Shown here piece after piece: positions 1 through 12,628 of a stretch of DNA of 64,000 nt. Numbering within the stretch: the stretch's first letter is position 1; each line of letters begins with the position of its first letter. Made by a program: the position numbers and the translations under genes. The notes under the pieces are model-generated. The model was given only the letters and a program-made list of their open reading frames with translations, was not told where the DNA came from and searched no databases. Source of the DNA: Polytrichum commune (Eukaryota; Streptophyta; Polytrichopsida; Polytrichales; Polytrichaceae); contig OX485804.1 in assembly GCA_950295325.1 (NCBI GenBank), positions 38,440,001-38,504,000 of the forward strand, in the 5' to 3' direction.

Positions 1-235
1 ATTGTCTTGCATAAAGTATTCCATTTTTATCTCTTTACCAAAGCCAAGGCACTTTGGTGTGGTCAATAGTTTCGTATTAATTAATCCTTTTTAATGTAAC
101 TTGAAAATACAACACCATCATCCTTTCAGGAATTTCACTCTTCTTTGATTAAATATGAGTTTAATTACATTGTCTAACAATGGTCTTTTACTTGATCTTA
201 GACAAGGTAACCATTGCATCCATATATCGGAGCAA
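1..235. repeat. Dispersed repeat, inverted partner at 51515-51750
   Basis: The first ~235 bases match the reverse complement of 51515-51750, with clear shared blocks such as the 'ctctttaccaaagccaa' stretch and the 'aatgtaacttgaaaa' stretch. The similarity fades after about 235. No open frame accompanies it. It may be the end of a larger element cut by the window edge. The type of element is not recognised. Confidence 0.6.
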
Positions 236-969
236 CTTGCCAAACCACAACAAAGTTAATCGACACGTGGTTTACTTCTTTGATTTGTCTTATTAGGTTC
301 AAATTTTCATTTATAGGTCCATTAACTTCATCACGACACATTTAAATATTTCTTCCAATTATTGTATTATCGAGAAAATGGTCTAGTACACTAAGGTAGC
401 ATATTTCCAAGTCATCAATCTAACATGTCCTTCTAGAAACCTCTCTAGCTTTACTAGGGATTAAATAATTACCATTGGCGGGTCAACGAGTCGTTCAATC
501 TCCTCAACCTTTCGCTCCTTCGCACTTCACGTAAACAGTTCACAACCAATGGCCTTGACTATTGTCCATTCACCTTATGTCAAAGGTTAGAAAGGTCAAC
601 GAGACACGCCTTAAGATACAAAGACCATAGTCTTCTCAACTCTATGACTTTCTCACCAAGTATCTTAAGTGAAGACTAATTCATTGAACATTCTAGCCAC
701 TGAGATCATTCAAGAAAAGGAGTTTATTGCTTGCACTAAATTGCATGTATGCATGTTACAGTGACAGGCAGTAAGAAATCTCTTTTGACACATGTTGATT
801 GAAAAGTTTCAGATCGTTTCCCTCAACCCCTTCATTGCGAAGATCATAACCTTATGCTCATTTGAATGTCCTGTCATGACACGAGGAGAGACTACCTTCA
901 CTACCGAGGCCTAGGTGCTTTCATATCTCCACGTTTAAACCCTCCACTGATTCAATCACTCAACCAGCG

Positions 970-1208
970 TGAATAAGAAACTTCACAGTTCCATGTGCAA
1001 TTACGAGAAATGATCCAGTTTCGTGGACAGATAAAAGATCCAGTATGGACACAAGAAACTTCACAATTCCATCTGCAATTATGAGAGAGGATCCAGTTTC
1101 GTGGACAAACAAACGATCCGGTATGGACACAAGAAACTTCACAATTCCATCTGCAATTACGAGAAAAAATCCGGTTTCGTGGACAAACAAACGATCCAGT
1201 ACGGACAC
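970..1208. repeat. 78-bp minisatellite, about three copies
   Basis: The motif beginning GATCCAGTTTCGTGGAC (third copy AATCCGG...) recurs at 1012, 1090 and 1168, exactly 78 bp apart, with few differences. Because 78 is divisible by three, frames stay open through the array on both strands and give repetitive 65-88 codon reading frames. These are best read as by-products of the period rather than genes. Confidence 0.85.
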
Positions 1209-1218
1209 TCTGCATCAC

Positions 1219-1456
1219 TGCTCGGGAAGAATCAGCGGTTAGTTACAGATGGAAGCGGTTGAGTTTGAGGAATAATCAATCAAGCAGTCGAAGTTCGAGA
1301 CTTCAGGAGAATTATCGATCATTTTAGAGGAATCTATGGAATAAACCTCAATTGAATGAACGCAAAACCGAAAGATGTCAACATGTAAACCGATTGGATT
1401 TAGAATCACTAGGATCTTGACCGGCTATAGAAGAAGCCCAAAAACTTCCCAGGCAC
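1219..1456 (+). mobile_element. MITE-like TIR element, family copy 1
   Basis: A ~238-bp segment is shared with 29735-29970 (same strand) and 43189-43414 (opposite strand). Shared internal blocks include 'ggttagttacaga', 'gatcattttaga' and 'ttggatttagaatcacta'. The ends here, 'gctcgggaag' and 'cttcccaggc', are an imperfect inverted pair. It has no coding capacity. Its small size and dispersed copies fit a non-autonomous DNA transposon whose superfamily is not assigned. Confidence 0.6.
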
Positions 1457-4400
1457 TACTGCTCTGGATGCCCCTCAATCGACTGTTTGAAACTCAGACT
1501 GTTATCATCTTTTGACTGAGGAATCTCTCTTCCTTTTATCACCACTTGCAAATTCAGTGAATTTCTCCTTCTCTCGGAAAGTAACAAATAATGGAATTTT
1601 ATGCTCTTAATTCCCAATCACAGCACATTGAATTGTCGTCCCGATTTAGATTCAACCATTCCATAGCCTGATTCACACAGGCTAAAATTAAATCATGCAC
1701 TTTTAGATGATAGTCCGATGCAAGGAATCACTCCTTGGTAGGTGAAATAGTTGAGATGCCAGCCCACAAATCACCCTGGACTTTATTCTTGTAAGTAACG
1801 ATCGCTCAAAATTTCCTTCAATAGACTATAGTGGAAACATGTGAATCACAGTCACTCGGGTCTCGTACATACAGCCTATAGTATTTTCAGGCGGAAATTT
1901 CATAAATGAAATTGGGAACCAAAAATCAGGGAATCACTCCTTGTTTATTTGACAATCAAGCAAGATTGCAACTACACTGCGACCTTGTATTCAAACATCC
2001 ATCGAGACAATCCAATTCATTCACCCTGGATTGGTTTTAATTACTTGGCTCCACAGACGATTGACTAGCAAATTTGCATCACACACAAATGGTGCAAGTC
2101 ACAAACGATATTTGGTATTTAATTCACTTTGGAAAGTTACAAAATCCGGAAGAGTCCCGGTACTTTTAAAAACTGAGGGTTGGGGCCTTTCCTACTAAAA
2201 CTATTATTTTTATATACATTTTGCAACACCCATGCAGATATGAAGGTTCATACCCATTTCCATCAGACTATGGCCCTTGCAATCCTTATTCTTTGATATC
2301 TCGGGACCATCGTCTATTTACACGTGCGGAAGTAGGAAATTTCAGTTCACATAAAGTCCTATTCTCATTAGAATCATGTTTGTGTTAAGGGAAGGCAAAA
2401 ATTTGATATCCGCAACTCGACATTGAGATCATACATGACTAGGTCTAGACAACCACCTCTTTGGTTTGGGCGCCACCACTATTGATGAGGTAAAGGGGGT
2501 CTTGTAAAAAATCGACCCTCATAAATTTGTGGTTAATTTATTTCAAGTGGGTCCTTTTATAATGACTTGGGCCTTTGATGCTAATTATAGGGGTCAAATC
2601 ATTTGAACATAAATAGGCTATAGTATACTCACATGCAATTTCACTTTGAGTGATGTTGGTGGGAGCCCAAGGTGGGTGTCTAGCCCTAACCATTGTAGAG
2701 CTTTGAGTCCAAACTCAAAGCCACCACAAACGTACATGGCCCTTTTGTGGTCACTTCCAATTCTACACATATTTTTGCCATTGGTTTGGATTGGGAATTA
2801 TATCATTAATTAGCAATTGCGAATCACAAAGATCATTGACAATCAATTGTTTCAAGTTTAGCAATCAAAGGTGGGATGCAGAAGATCTAAAAGGCCAATA
2901 TGAAGATTTTTCCCCAAAAAAATGTGATCACATGGTCCTCCTAGTTATGTTAACTACATCATTCATGGTAAATATTATGGGCCACGCTAGAACCAAGGAA
3001 ACCAACAATAGAGTCATGGAGTTTAATATTGTGGATGCACACTATGTTCAACCCGCAATATACCACATTGGAGGTCCAAGAAACAAAAGATGATATCCCT
3101 CCCAAATCTTGCTCGATTTCCACAAACATGCAATCTTTCTCATAGAGTTATTTGTGCTCATCCTTAAGACACAAGAACGCCTCCTAACTCTTAGCCATTT
3201 GTACTGCAACGACCATTTGAAGAGTAACTACATGTACCTTCAATGAACACATGCATGTCAATTTCTTAATGTTTTCTCTCTTTACTCTTGGACTCGTGAA
3301 ATGAATATAGCTCTTTGGATTCTCATTCTCAAATGCTTTTCAATTGACACCTCGCCCATATCTAGAAGTGAGCAAATGAGAACATAGTGAGTGGTTGAAG
3401 ATTCAAGAGTTATTGCGTTGCACACTATTTTCATGCACAATGGTGTATGTTGTGACCACGCTCTAGGAACCAAGATAGCGAAGGGTAAGTCGTCCCACTA
3501 TTCATATGCCCAAATTACTTACCATTAGCAATGTACTACACCTATATTTTTAGTTCCCCTAGGCTATCTTAGGCTATTGAACCATTTTGCATTCAAAGTA
3601 GGTGTTGAATAAGGTTGGTGATGACTAAGACATCTCTCCCTTACACACAATACACATTCGAGTTTTACATTAGGGGCAAAGTCACAGGCACAAGCAGAGA
3701 TTCGACATGGGATCCTACATGTGCATAAGTGAATAATACTTGGTGGTCACCTAGATTTTGGCAATGAGATAAGCCAAATTGATTATCTAAGCGGAAAACA
3801 AAGATCATTGTGTCATATAAACTCCAACTTCAAAAAAACTACATATAAAATATATCATTTTAGTGTGTTCACTTTTAGCCTGTTATTTTAAATTGTCTTC
3901 ATTTTCATTTAAAACACAACCTCCTGGTCTAAATCCACTTTACACTATGATGTGTTACCAAGGGATTTAGAACGTGCCATGGATTCCTCTTTGTCATGGT
4001 CTTCAAACCGTTGACTATGACCATAATAAATCATATATCAACTTTGTGCAATCATTGGTCACGTGTTTAGAACAACCTTGGGTATCCTTGTATGAACGGT
4101 TACAAAATTGTGCAATTTAAGGTGAATTGCACAAGATAAGACCTCTAATGTTCAAATACATAGTTGTTTTCGTGCCATATATAGGATTTATGGAATGCCA
4201 ATTTATGGCAATGTGTATGTTTGACAAATTTCATTTGACATTCAGCTTCCAATCCAAAGTGGCACATGATGTTTTCAAGAAAAATTTGAATGTCAATTGA
4301 CATCTACATTTTCTTCTAAAATGTCACCCCAATGTCACATGCCTAATAGTATGTGTCAATCGACAAGTGGTTTTTTTCTTCACAAGTCACACTACATCTT

Positions 4401-6270
4401 AAATCCTAAATTATGCGTGTCAACTTATGTGCATTTTTTTTGTGCAAGTTTTTGTGTGTCAAATGTTAAAAACTTGCAAAAACTTTGTCAAAAATATACA
4501 ATGATTTCTAGCAAAGCCATTACTCAAGAAGCCTATTATCTGTCTACATGCTCAAGCCAACCACATTTCACAATCGTGACTTTGATTATTTCACTACTTG
4601 GGCGTTACAAAATTCACCATCTAGATCTGCAATTTAGGGCCACTTTATACTAGAGCTTGAGGGGCCTTGACCCGTGATATATAAATTATGTGATTGGTCG
4701 AGAAGTTGGAGATTGTCCCAATTCACTTTACACGAGACCATGAGGGACAAAAGATATCAAATGGATGAAAAATCTACATGGTGTCTTGCATGGCACCAAG
4801 TGGATTATGTTTTATGGCATACTGGATATTGTGTTGGCTCATCTAAAAGAGGCGGGTATGACGCAAACTAGGGGCAAGCAAATAAATTGTCATTGACTCC
4901 AATAAATATTATGTTTTCATGGTGGGTCCCATATTACCTATACAGGATAGTCCATGACATATGTTGCAATCCATCAACATGGTCCACTTTCACTTTACAT
5001 TGTGCTTGAGGCCCATTGATTGCAAAATTGGATTTCTTTTCCCCATTGTACGGCCTTTGGATGGGTTTCGATGACCCTTAGGTTTTCATGGTCTTGGCTC
5101 TTGGTATGTGTGTAAAGATGCTCTTAAAAATGGCAAGTGGGAGGCAAGAATGGTCGTTATGTCCGCTCCAAAAGCTGATAAATGGATCATCTTGAGTAAA
5201 GTTCAACGACACCTACCCAAAGGAGAGAGCGAAAACATTGCATACTTTTCACGATGTTTTTTTTTTTTTTTTTTCCATGAACATTTCGGTCACGCCAAAA
5301 ATTAGAAAGTTGGCAACTTTGTCGTAATATGTTTTGGGAATGACAAATGAGCTACTCCCAAAAATTTGGAGTTTTTTGAGCAAATTTAGATGAACTTCGT
5401 CATCCTCAAACTTGGAGGGGCCACTTGAGGTAATTTTAGGAGTTTCCCCCTATTTTTATGAAGCCAACAACATGTGCACTTTTTTTTGTTTTTTTTTCTA
5501 AAGCCATATTGTCAAGGCACCCCCTTGCACCAGTACATACCTTCCAGCCACGTAGATTGCCTAGTGGGTCACAAACCCCATCAGAATATTAGGTGGCGAC
5601 CCGTTTCATGTTGCATGAGCATTTAAGGCTCAACATGGGTGAGACATCAAGGGCTAGTTGATGACTTTTCCCAAGGTGGTGCGTCACCTCACCTTCTTTG
5701 AATAATGCAGTAGGCTTGTACACAATGGACAAAATGGGTGGACGGTGATAGTAATTGGTGAGGATGTTGCCCACCATTGCTTGTCATTCCATAAAGGTGG
5801 GGGATCACGCTAAAGTGACGTGGGCTATGGGTGGGAGTGGCATGGGACATCAATTCATATGCATGGGTGCAACAACTAGGACAATACATGCTCAAGCTAG
5901 TAGACCAACAATATTCAAAGTAGGTTCATTTAGCTCTTTGTGCTCTTTATGTAACCTCTCCACTACATTCCATGAAGTTTGAATCATAACTAACATGTTT
6001 GTAACACTTTTTTATATCTTTCATTTAATTGGAACATTCTAGAACATGGGGAAAATGTTGGATTTTGATTCTCAACACCTACAAAATTTGCCCTCTTTGG
6101 GTTTTGTTGCTGATACATCCTAATTCAACATCATGAGACTAATTCAGATTAAATTGAAATCATATAATAATATTATGCTCCAACCAACATTGTCACCCTC
6201 CCCCCATTGGTAGGTGATACAAATCGTTACCCATAGGGGCATACATGGGCACTCTAGAGGTCCCCACGTT
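1457..6270. other. AT-rich intergenic stretch, no gene recognised
   Basis: Only short open frames occur (largest 118 codons at 4297-4653), without recognisable domains, splice structure or codon-usage support. Homopolymer T runs occur near 5263 and 5480. I see no RNA gene. Confidence 0.6.
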
Positions 6271-6277
6271 GGACATG

Positions 6278-7568
6278 CTACTGGAGGCCGTGTCGGCAAA
6301 GGACTGAGGTACTAAGACTTGTTGGAGCCGTTGTTGCCACACTCACTATAGCAACAACCAACTCGGCATGTCGCACTGGAGCACCAACACTCCATTTGTT
6401 TGCAACAAAACAAACATGCGCAACTCTTCGACATCGTGAGCCACCCTCCTCCTGCTTATCCTGCTCTAACCATTGTTTCTGCAAATCAACATCATCTAAA
6501 TCAAATTTTATACCACAATCATTGTGAAGAGCACAATTGATCTCTCTTTCCTCATCGCAATGATTGTGTGCAATCTCTTGGGACTTAAAGTCCCTCATGT
6601 TCGACATGCCAGACACCGTATCGAAGAAAACATTAGAAATATTTTCCATTTCTATATCATGAGGATCATGATCTTCCATATGGATGCGGCCTTCCTAACA
6701 TCCATGCATGCGGACCACAATGGGCTGATTTAAGTTAGATTTGGGTAGAATTGGCCACTCTTGCACATGCCATAATCAAAGTGCTAGGAAGAGTGGCACC
6801 CAAGTGTTTCTTCATACAAAACCAAGCCCATTGATGTGCCTTTTCCAATATGTTGCTAAGCGAAAGACTCACACAATTGTTCACACCAACCTTCCTAAAT
6901 TTTGCATACTTCAATTTGTCATCATTCATGCATGTCATCCGCTGAAATAAAATAAAATAAAAGTAGTGTCGGTGTTTGGTTACACCGACGTGAATGGGAG
7001 CCCGTTCCTCTATACCATGTTCATGTTTTACCAAGCGTCAGTGTAAGGGTATTTCCTCCCTCTCAGGAGGTGGGTTCCTTTAGTTCTAAAAAAAACATTA
7101 CCCCTAACCTCTAGGGGGGGGTATATACATAGGGTTGTTTGTTGTCTAGCTTCCTTTTGTTTAATATCAAGTATGTAAGATATTTAATGGCATTTTGGTG
7201 TAGTTGTTTCATAACTGCATCCGCTGAAACATTGTGATGCACAAATTCAAAATGCTCTTCCCCATTATCTTGTATGCAATACCCAACCATACCCAAGAAG
7301 GTATGCAACCCCTCATCTCTCAACCTCTTGCATGAGACAACAATGGTAGACTGCTAAAATTACCCTTGATGACCATTTGAAAATATTTGTATGTCAATGT
7401 ACCACCGCGCTCCATGGAGCACAAACCCTCCATGCATTCCTCAACGAACTTCCTCAATTTCACAAGAAATGTAACGTCAATCTCCATTCCACCGACTGCG
7501 ATTGTAATGGGCGTTTCAAAGTACTTAAGATTATAATGAATTTTTCTCTTGACCTTGAGAACATGCAA
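6278..7568 (-). pseudogene. Decayed Rep-like (HUH endonuclease-type) gene relic
   Basis: Read on the minus strand, four consecutive fragments lie in different frames: 7568-7320, 7323-7111, 7034-6735 and 6679-6278. They make up one ancestral protein. Fragment 1 has a run ending in KYFQMVIKGNFSSLP, which resembles the metal-binding HxQ motif of rolling-circle Rep proteins with the His position replaced by Tyr. Fragment 2 has MVGYCIQDNGEEHFEFVHHN, resembling the catalytic Tyr motif YxxK with Gln in place of Lys. Fragment 3 has KYAKFRKVGVNN and KAHQWAWFCMKKHLG. At least one frameshift (near 7325), one apparent deletion and stops break the frame. The family call is from motif layout and memory of similar repeated plant genes, so it is tentative. 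It could be a Rep-encoding transposon (Replitron-like) or an old Rep integration. Confidence 0.4.
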
Positions 7569-7569
7569 G

Positions 7570-8711
7570 GGCCCTCATCCTTGGAGCCATGATACAAAAT
7601 CAAGATTGCCAAGATTGAAAAATGGAAGTAAGAGATGGTGTGAGGAACAATGCCCTGCAAGTGAGAACAACCGTCCATTCCACACAGGTGGTGAAGTTGC
7701 CAAGGTTGCAGACCCATGCAAACGCCGAAGACGACGATCCCGACGACAAACCAACTGTTTTCCACCCCAAATTAGCATTTAGACCAATTGCTTTCCACTT
7801 TGAAGTGCCACTCCCACTGCCCCCTTGGGCTAGTTGTCACGCCAACTGCTATATATCCTCTGCTCAATTTCCACATCACCAATGCTATGTAATATCCTAA
7901 CCCCCACCCCCCAGAGAGCCAATCCACACACTACCTGTAAACTATCCCCCCCCCCCCTCTCATTTTAGCCAATGCCCCAACTCATGTCTTATACATTAAA
8001 TTGGCCATGGACAATGGTGCTCAAGGATGAATGTTGTGGGTGGATGAGAAAATACCATTGGATGAATTTTGTGTCACCCATAATGTTTACGGATGAATGT
8101 GAAACTAGATAACTAGGAATTCATTCAAGAAACTAGATGGAGTTGTCTAGAACCTAAGTTAAGTACCACTCTAAAGATAAGACATGACGAGACCTATAGA
8201 TGAGAAGAGGTCAAAGTGCTTCAATAAATTTGATTTCCAAATATGAAAATATTATATCTGAGTTAGTTCCCACTTTTAAGATAAAGCATAAGGGAAGGTA
8301 GTTCTAGACGAGGAGAAATTGGATGGATGTAAAATGAAATTAGAGGTAATATTGGAGAGGACTAAGCATCTCTTAGCGAAGCTGCTTGTTTTTATATCCG
8401 TTCTTGGAGCCACACCAAACCACATACCACTCAAATAATATTGGGTGTCCTAATAAGAGGAGTAACCGAATAAGGGGTCGTGTACCTTATGTACCAGAAA
8501 CCCGGTCCCCTGTGGATATTGGATGAAGTGCATCCATCCACCAGACAGAAGCCTCATCGACCCCACCCCACCCCACCCCTTCACGTTGGGTAAGAGAAAC
8601 GCGAGAGAGGAGCTCTTGAAGCAGCGTAGCCAGAACATATTTTTCCTCCCATTCCCTCCGAGGCTCCGCCTGTTTGCATTCTCTCTCCGCACGCACACAA
8701 ATTCGCTCGCC
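7570..8711. other. Intergenic and presumed promoter/5' leader of the LHC-like gene
   Basis: No gene is seen from 7570 to about 8520. A C-run lies near 7950. The last ~190 bases before the start codon at 8712 are CT- and CG-rich with no in-frame stop, as expected of a plant 5' leader. I do not see a convincing TATA box. Confidence 0.4.
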
Positions 8712-11700
8712 ATGGCCATGTCCTTGCAATCCCTCGTCTCCTCACCTGCTTGCTGCTTCAACCGCGCCTCTCTCGGTATGCAACCAATTCCCCTCCTCCA
8801 ATTCACAGTCTCTTGTTTGCTTCTGATTCTATGTTCGATTGCATTTCCATATGGCTGTGAACGTATGAATGCGAGGGAGCTGGGGTTCGGAACCAATCGG
8901 TTCACGAAATTTGGAGCGACTCGTCATGTTGTGGGATTGGACATTGACTATTTTTTAGCATTGTAATAAGGGAGCTAATTCGCGAGTTTGTTTAGTCCTT
9001 TGAATGATTCGATAGAGGACGATAAGAGTCGACCTTTCTGCGGTTTTGAGTGGAAGGAGTGGGAGATAGGGTTTTGAAGGACTCGTAGACGTGTATCTCA
9101 GCGGATTTGGCGACTGCTATTGCAAATAATTGATTAAGGAAACAGTGTACGAGTGTGGGCAGTGGACATTGCGAGTTTGCGGATTGTGAGGGAGCTGAAT
9201 GGCGAGTGTGTGTGTATGTGTGTTAAAGAAATAATTAATCGCTTCTGGGAATGTTGCGCAGGGCCTGTTGCGCAGAGGAATGTGAGCTCTGTGGAAGGCC
9301 CGGTGGTGTCCGTGTCTGCGAGACAATTGGCGTCCAGTGCCTCGTCACAATTGCGTGGCAGCTCAAGCTTAGGTGAGTCGGTTTTTCTTCACCTCTGAAT
9401 GCAGTGCTCGTGTATCTACAATAAAAGAAGAGATGACTTCACCGGCGTAAACTATCCTGTTGCTTCATCTTCAAGTTCGTCTATATGTAATCCCGAGAGG
9501 AATCCCGAAGAGTATTGCCTCCTTTCAAAGGTGAACACCTTACGGACGCGAACAAAGTCAGCCTACACACCTATCTCCCAAAGGGCAAGCCCCTAGTTTC
9601 CCACGATTGGTTGAAATTTTTTGGTTCACCCGATATACACTACTATGATTGGGTGGACCATAGGTGGAGGGGTGCACCGGACATCAAGTGCTAGGAAGGA
9701 ATTCATCTAAGCACTATTCTGGCCTTAGGCGGCTTGACACTTGAATTCCCACTGGATCCAGTTTAAGGCCTTGGATTTAAGCTACCCGTTGAATGTACAA
9801 TTTGTGAAAGTTGGCATTCTATCTTTCCATCAGGTCTACTGCTGGAAATGAATCTTGTGGTTGTGGTTGCATTGGATAAATTTTGAAGATTGTCAGAGTC
9901 GGCCTCTGTCTTTTACCTCTAATAATTGCCGATACCCTAAGGGTGTAGAAGCAGGGGTGGAGTGGTTGCGTGGCCAGGAGTTCTCACCTTTGAGCATAGC
10001 GGGGTGTTGAAATTCTGAGGATGTGTCCCTAGCGCAGGCTTTTGCATATAAGAACGGGGAGGTCTCAAATTTCAATCTCTGTAATGTTGGCAGCATTGAG
10101 AAGTGCATTGACATCACGGAGGCAAGCTCAGAGTGTTCAAAGGGTCGGCATACGGTGTGAACAAGGAGGAGCGTCCAACAGCTTGGACATCTGGATTGGA
10201 CGTGCTGCCATGCTTGGATTTGTAGCTGCAATTGGTGTCGAAGTTTCTACTGGAAAGGGCGTCCTTGAGGTCTGTCTTCATTCGATGGTGTCTTATTCAT
10301 GGTTAAGAATTGCATCAGTTTCTTGTATTGCTTTTGAGAGGTAAATCAAATTACATTGTGGAATGGCATACCACATTACAGTTTCGGATCTTCTTAAACA
10401 TGTCCAAAATGAAACCCTAAGGGTGAAGTACGAAAGCCATATGCAGCTGAGAGAAGTGATGACTCGGATGTTCTACCGGCATGAAGTACGGTTGCTTCAT
10501 CTTCAGTTTAGTGTAATTCTGTATCCAATTCCGAAACGGACATCACGAGAATTAGAGGGACTTTGTAGACTACTGCCTCCATTTAAAGGTGAAAACCTTG
10601 ACTTGGTGCAGACAAGACAGCCCGCACCCATCTCCCCCGAAGGCAAGCCCCTAGTTCCCACATGGCTGGTTGAAAATATGCGGTTTGCCCGGACACTCCT
10701 TCTATGGTTAGGTGGACCATAATGGTAGGGCGCACCAGAAATGCAGTGTTAGGAAGGTCATCTGAGAACTAGTTAGGCCTTAAGGCGGTTGAACCACAGA
10801 GTCCCATGGGATCCTGGTTAAGACTTTAGGTTGAAGCCACCCTTGAATGCTTCTGAGAAAATCTATTAGCCACCCGGAGACCAGCGATGTGTAGCGCAAA
10901 ATATGCTCCAGATAGATCACCACACATTAGTTCACGTGATCCATACCTCCATAAAATAATTTATCTCGACTTTTTGGCATCTCGACTTCATCCTTTGATG
11001 CTAGGTGGTGGACATGCTCAGATAAGGAAATGTGTCAGGGTCAAACTCTGATTAACCATGTTATCTCGAAGTCTGCAGATATTTTCTGTGTGTACTAACA
11101 TGTCATCCTACTTGGTTGCACTTAAGTCTAGCTGCTAATTTAGAACGTTCAAATGGGGGAAAAGGATTAGAAGCATCATGTTGCGGTTGTTGAATAAAGG
11201 TGCATTACACATAACCATTGTGGGTGGTTGAGTTGGAATTTGGGCCCAACTTCACCCGTGAGTTCGCAACTAGAATTTTTTCTTTTCTACAAAATACTAC
11301 TTTTGTAGTTGAAGAGCAGATTTGGCCTCAATGAACTCAACGATGAAGCAACACCATAATCTGCTTACTCGTCAGATTATCCATGGAGTTGAGAAACAAA
11401 TCAAGGGTTCTAGTGGAAATTCTGATTTAGAATAATTGCCTCCTACAAATCCTCAGCCTTGCTTTGGCCTTGAAGTTCTCTCCTGGTGCAACAATAGCAA
11501 CTACAAACGAAATAGAACGAAAGAAAGTAAACTACAGCCATTGCAACTGCCCCCGACTGCACCTTGTATCATAGTTGGGCAAGGTAGAGGGTTGTGGTTG
11601 TCATCAATGACCTTATCCCTCCTTATCCCACAAAACTAGAGCCAAAGACAGTACACTAGAAATATCAGCCACCAATACCAAAAGGGTGATTGTGTGCAAA

Positions 11701-11884
11701 GGCACCTTGACAATGATGTAGTCCATGGTTGCCAAATGGGGGATGAAGTCTAATATTGTTCGGATTCTTGGACTTACAGGCTGCTGGAATCACATCCCCA
11801 GTGCCCACAGTGGCCTTGGGCATCACAGCTGTCATAGGTGCATTGACAGCTTTTGGAGTGTTCCGGTCGACCTCAAGGGACTGA
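8712..11884 (+). CDS. Two-helix LHC-like stress-enhanced protein (SEP1/LIL4-like), chloroplast
   Basis: Four exons join in phase: 8712-8775, 9262-9372, 10094-10269 and 11780-11884 (456 nt, 151 residues). Splice sites are GT-AG; exon 2 ends in the strong donor AG|GTGAGT. The ATG lies in a CGCCATGG context. Residues 1 to about 80 are Ser/Arg/Ala-rich and low in acidic residues, as in a chloroplast transit peptide. Residues 92-117 carry WIGRAAMLGFVAAIGVEVST followed by GKGVLE, the chlorophyll-binding first-helix signature of the LHC superfamily. Residues 118-146 form a second hydrophobic helix containing SPVPTVALGITAVIGAL. Two helices and about 150 residues match SEP-type proteins of the thylakoid membrane, which accumulate under high light. 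One-helix proteins would lack the second helix and ELIPs would have three, so SEP is preferred. SEP1 versus SEP2 was not resolved. Confidence 0.85.
9429..9797 (+). repeat. Intronic repeat copy A (intron 2 of the SEP-like gene)
   Basis: This ~370-bp block is a diverged direct copy of 10452-10849. Shared blocks include GTTGCTTCATCTTCA near the start, 'ggcaagcccctagtt' in the middle and a shared 'gttgaatg'/'cttgaatg' end. The copies sit on either side of exon 3. No terminal inverted repeats or target duplication are evident. Confidence 0.7.
10452..10849 (+). repeat. Intronic repeat copy B (intron 3 of the SEP-like gene)
   Basis: This is the partner of 9429-9797, in the same orientation and with the same order of shared blocks. 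A 119-codon open frame crosses it but looks like chance, because copy A is not open across the same region. Confidence 0.7.
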
Positions 11885-12605
11885 GAAGCATCTACAAATG
11901 GACCCGGGTTGTGGATAGAGAAAGTGATGAGTGATTTTGCTTAATTTTTTTTTGTATTTGTGCACCGCGAACCATTGAATGATGAAAAGGTGAGTTGTAG
12001 TTAGATTGCATTTATTTGTACATGCGATGACTTACCTCGGCGTTTGTTCAAAGAGTTCTCATGATGTGTCCGTGAGTGTGTTCAGAATGTACTCGTCGTC
12101 ATAATCTGCTATTCTGTTACTTCAGTTTGGAATCGATGACCAGGTCTGGGAAACAGAGATTTTATGGATCGTCGGTATTGTCATCATCGGCTCGAACTCA
12201 TGCAGCAATATCTCCACAGTAAGTACCTCATGCTGTGGATGTAACTCGAACCTTACCAGGGTTCTATGTTACATGCAAGAGTCTTAGTGCATGTTCAAAA
12301 TCTACAGTTGATCATCTGGAACATTACCGTGGATGATCTACACTTTATGTCAACACGAGGTCCCAGTAAATGTTGTCATGGTATTCAACTCAAATGTGAT
12401 CTATATTGCTCTTGTGACACGGTTTAACAGGTGAACGTAGTTGTGTGTGAGATGAAAAATATTGTTTATCCGCACGTGCAAGTGCTTGCATGTTCTATTT
12501 TCTGGGTGCAGAGATATAATTGCACTTGGAACTGTCCATGAAAGCACTACTTTATGGGGTTCCGGATAGGTACTATGCTGATTCAACTTTTAAGATTTGT
12601 GCATG

Positions 12606-12628
12606 CATATATATATGTATATATATGT
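12606..12628. repeat. AT microsatellite
   Basis: A short (TA)n tract interrupted by GT. No function is inferred. Confidence 0.8.

Noticed and set aside
8450-8905. 151-codon minus-strand frame over the SEP-like first exon
   Set aside because: It is antisense to a well-supported spliced gene and has no recognisable domain.
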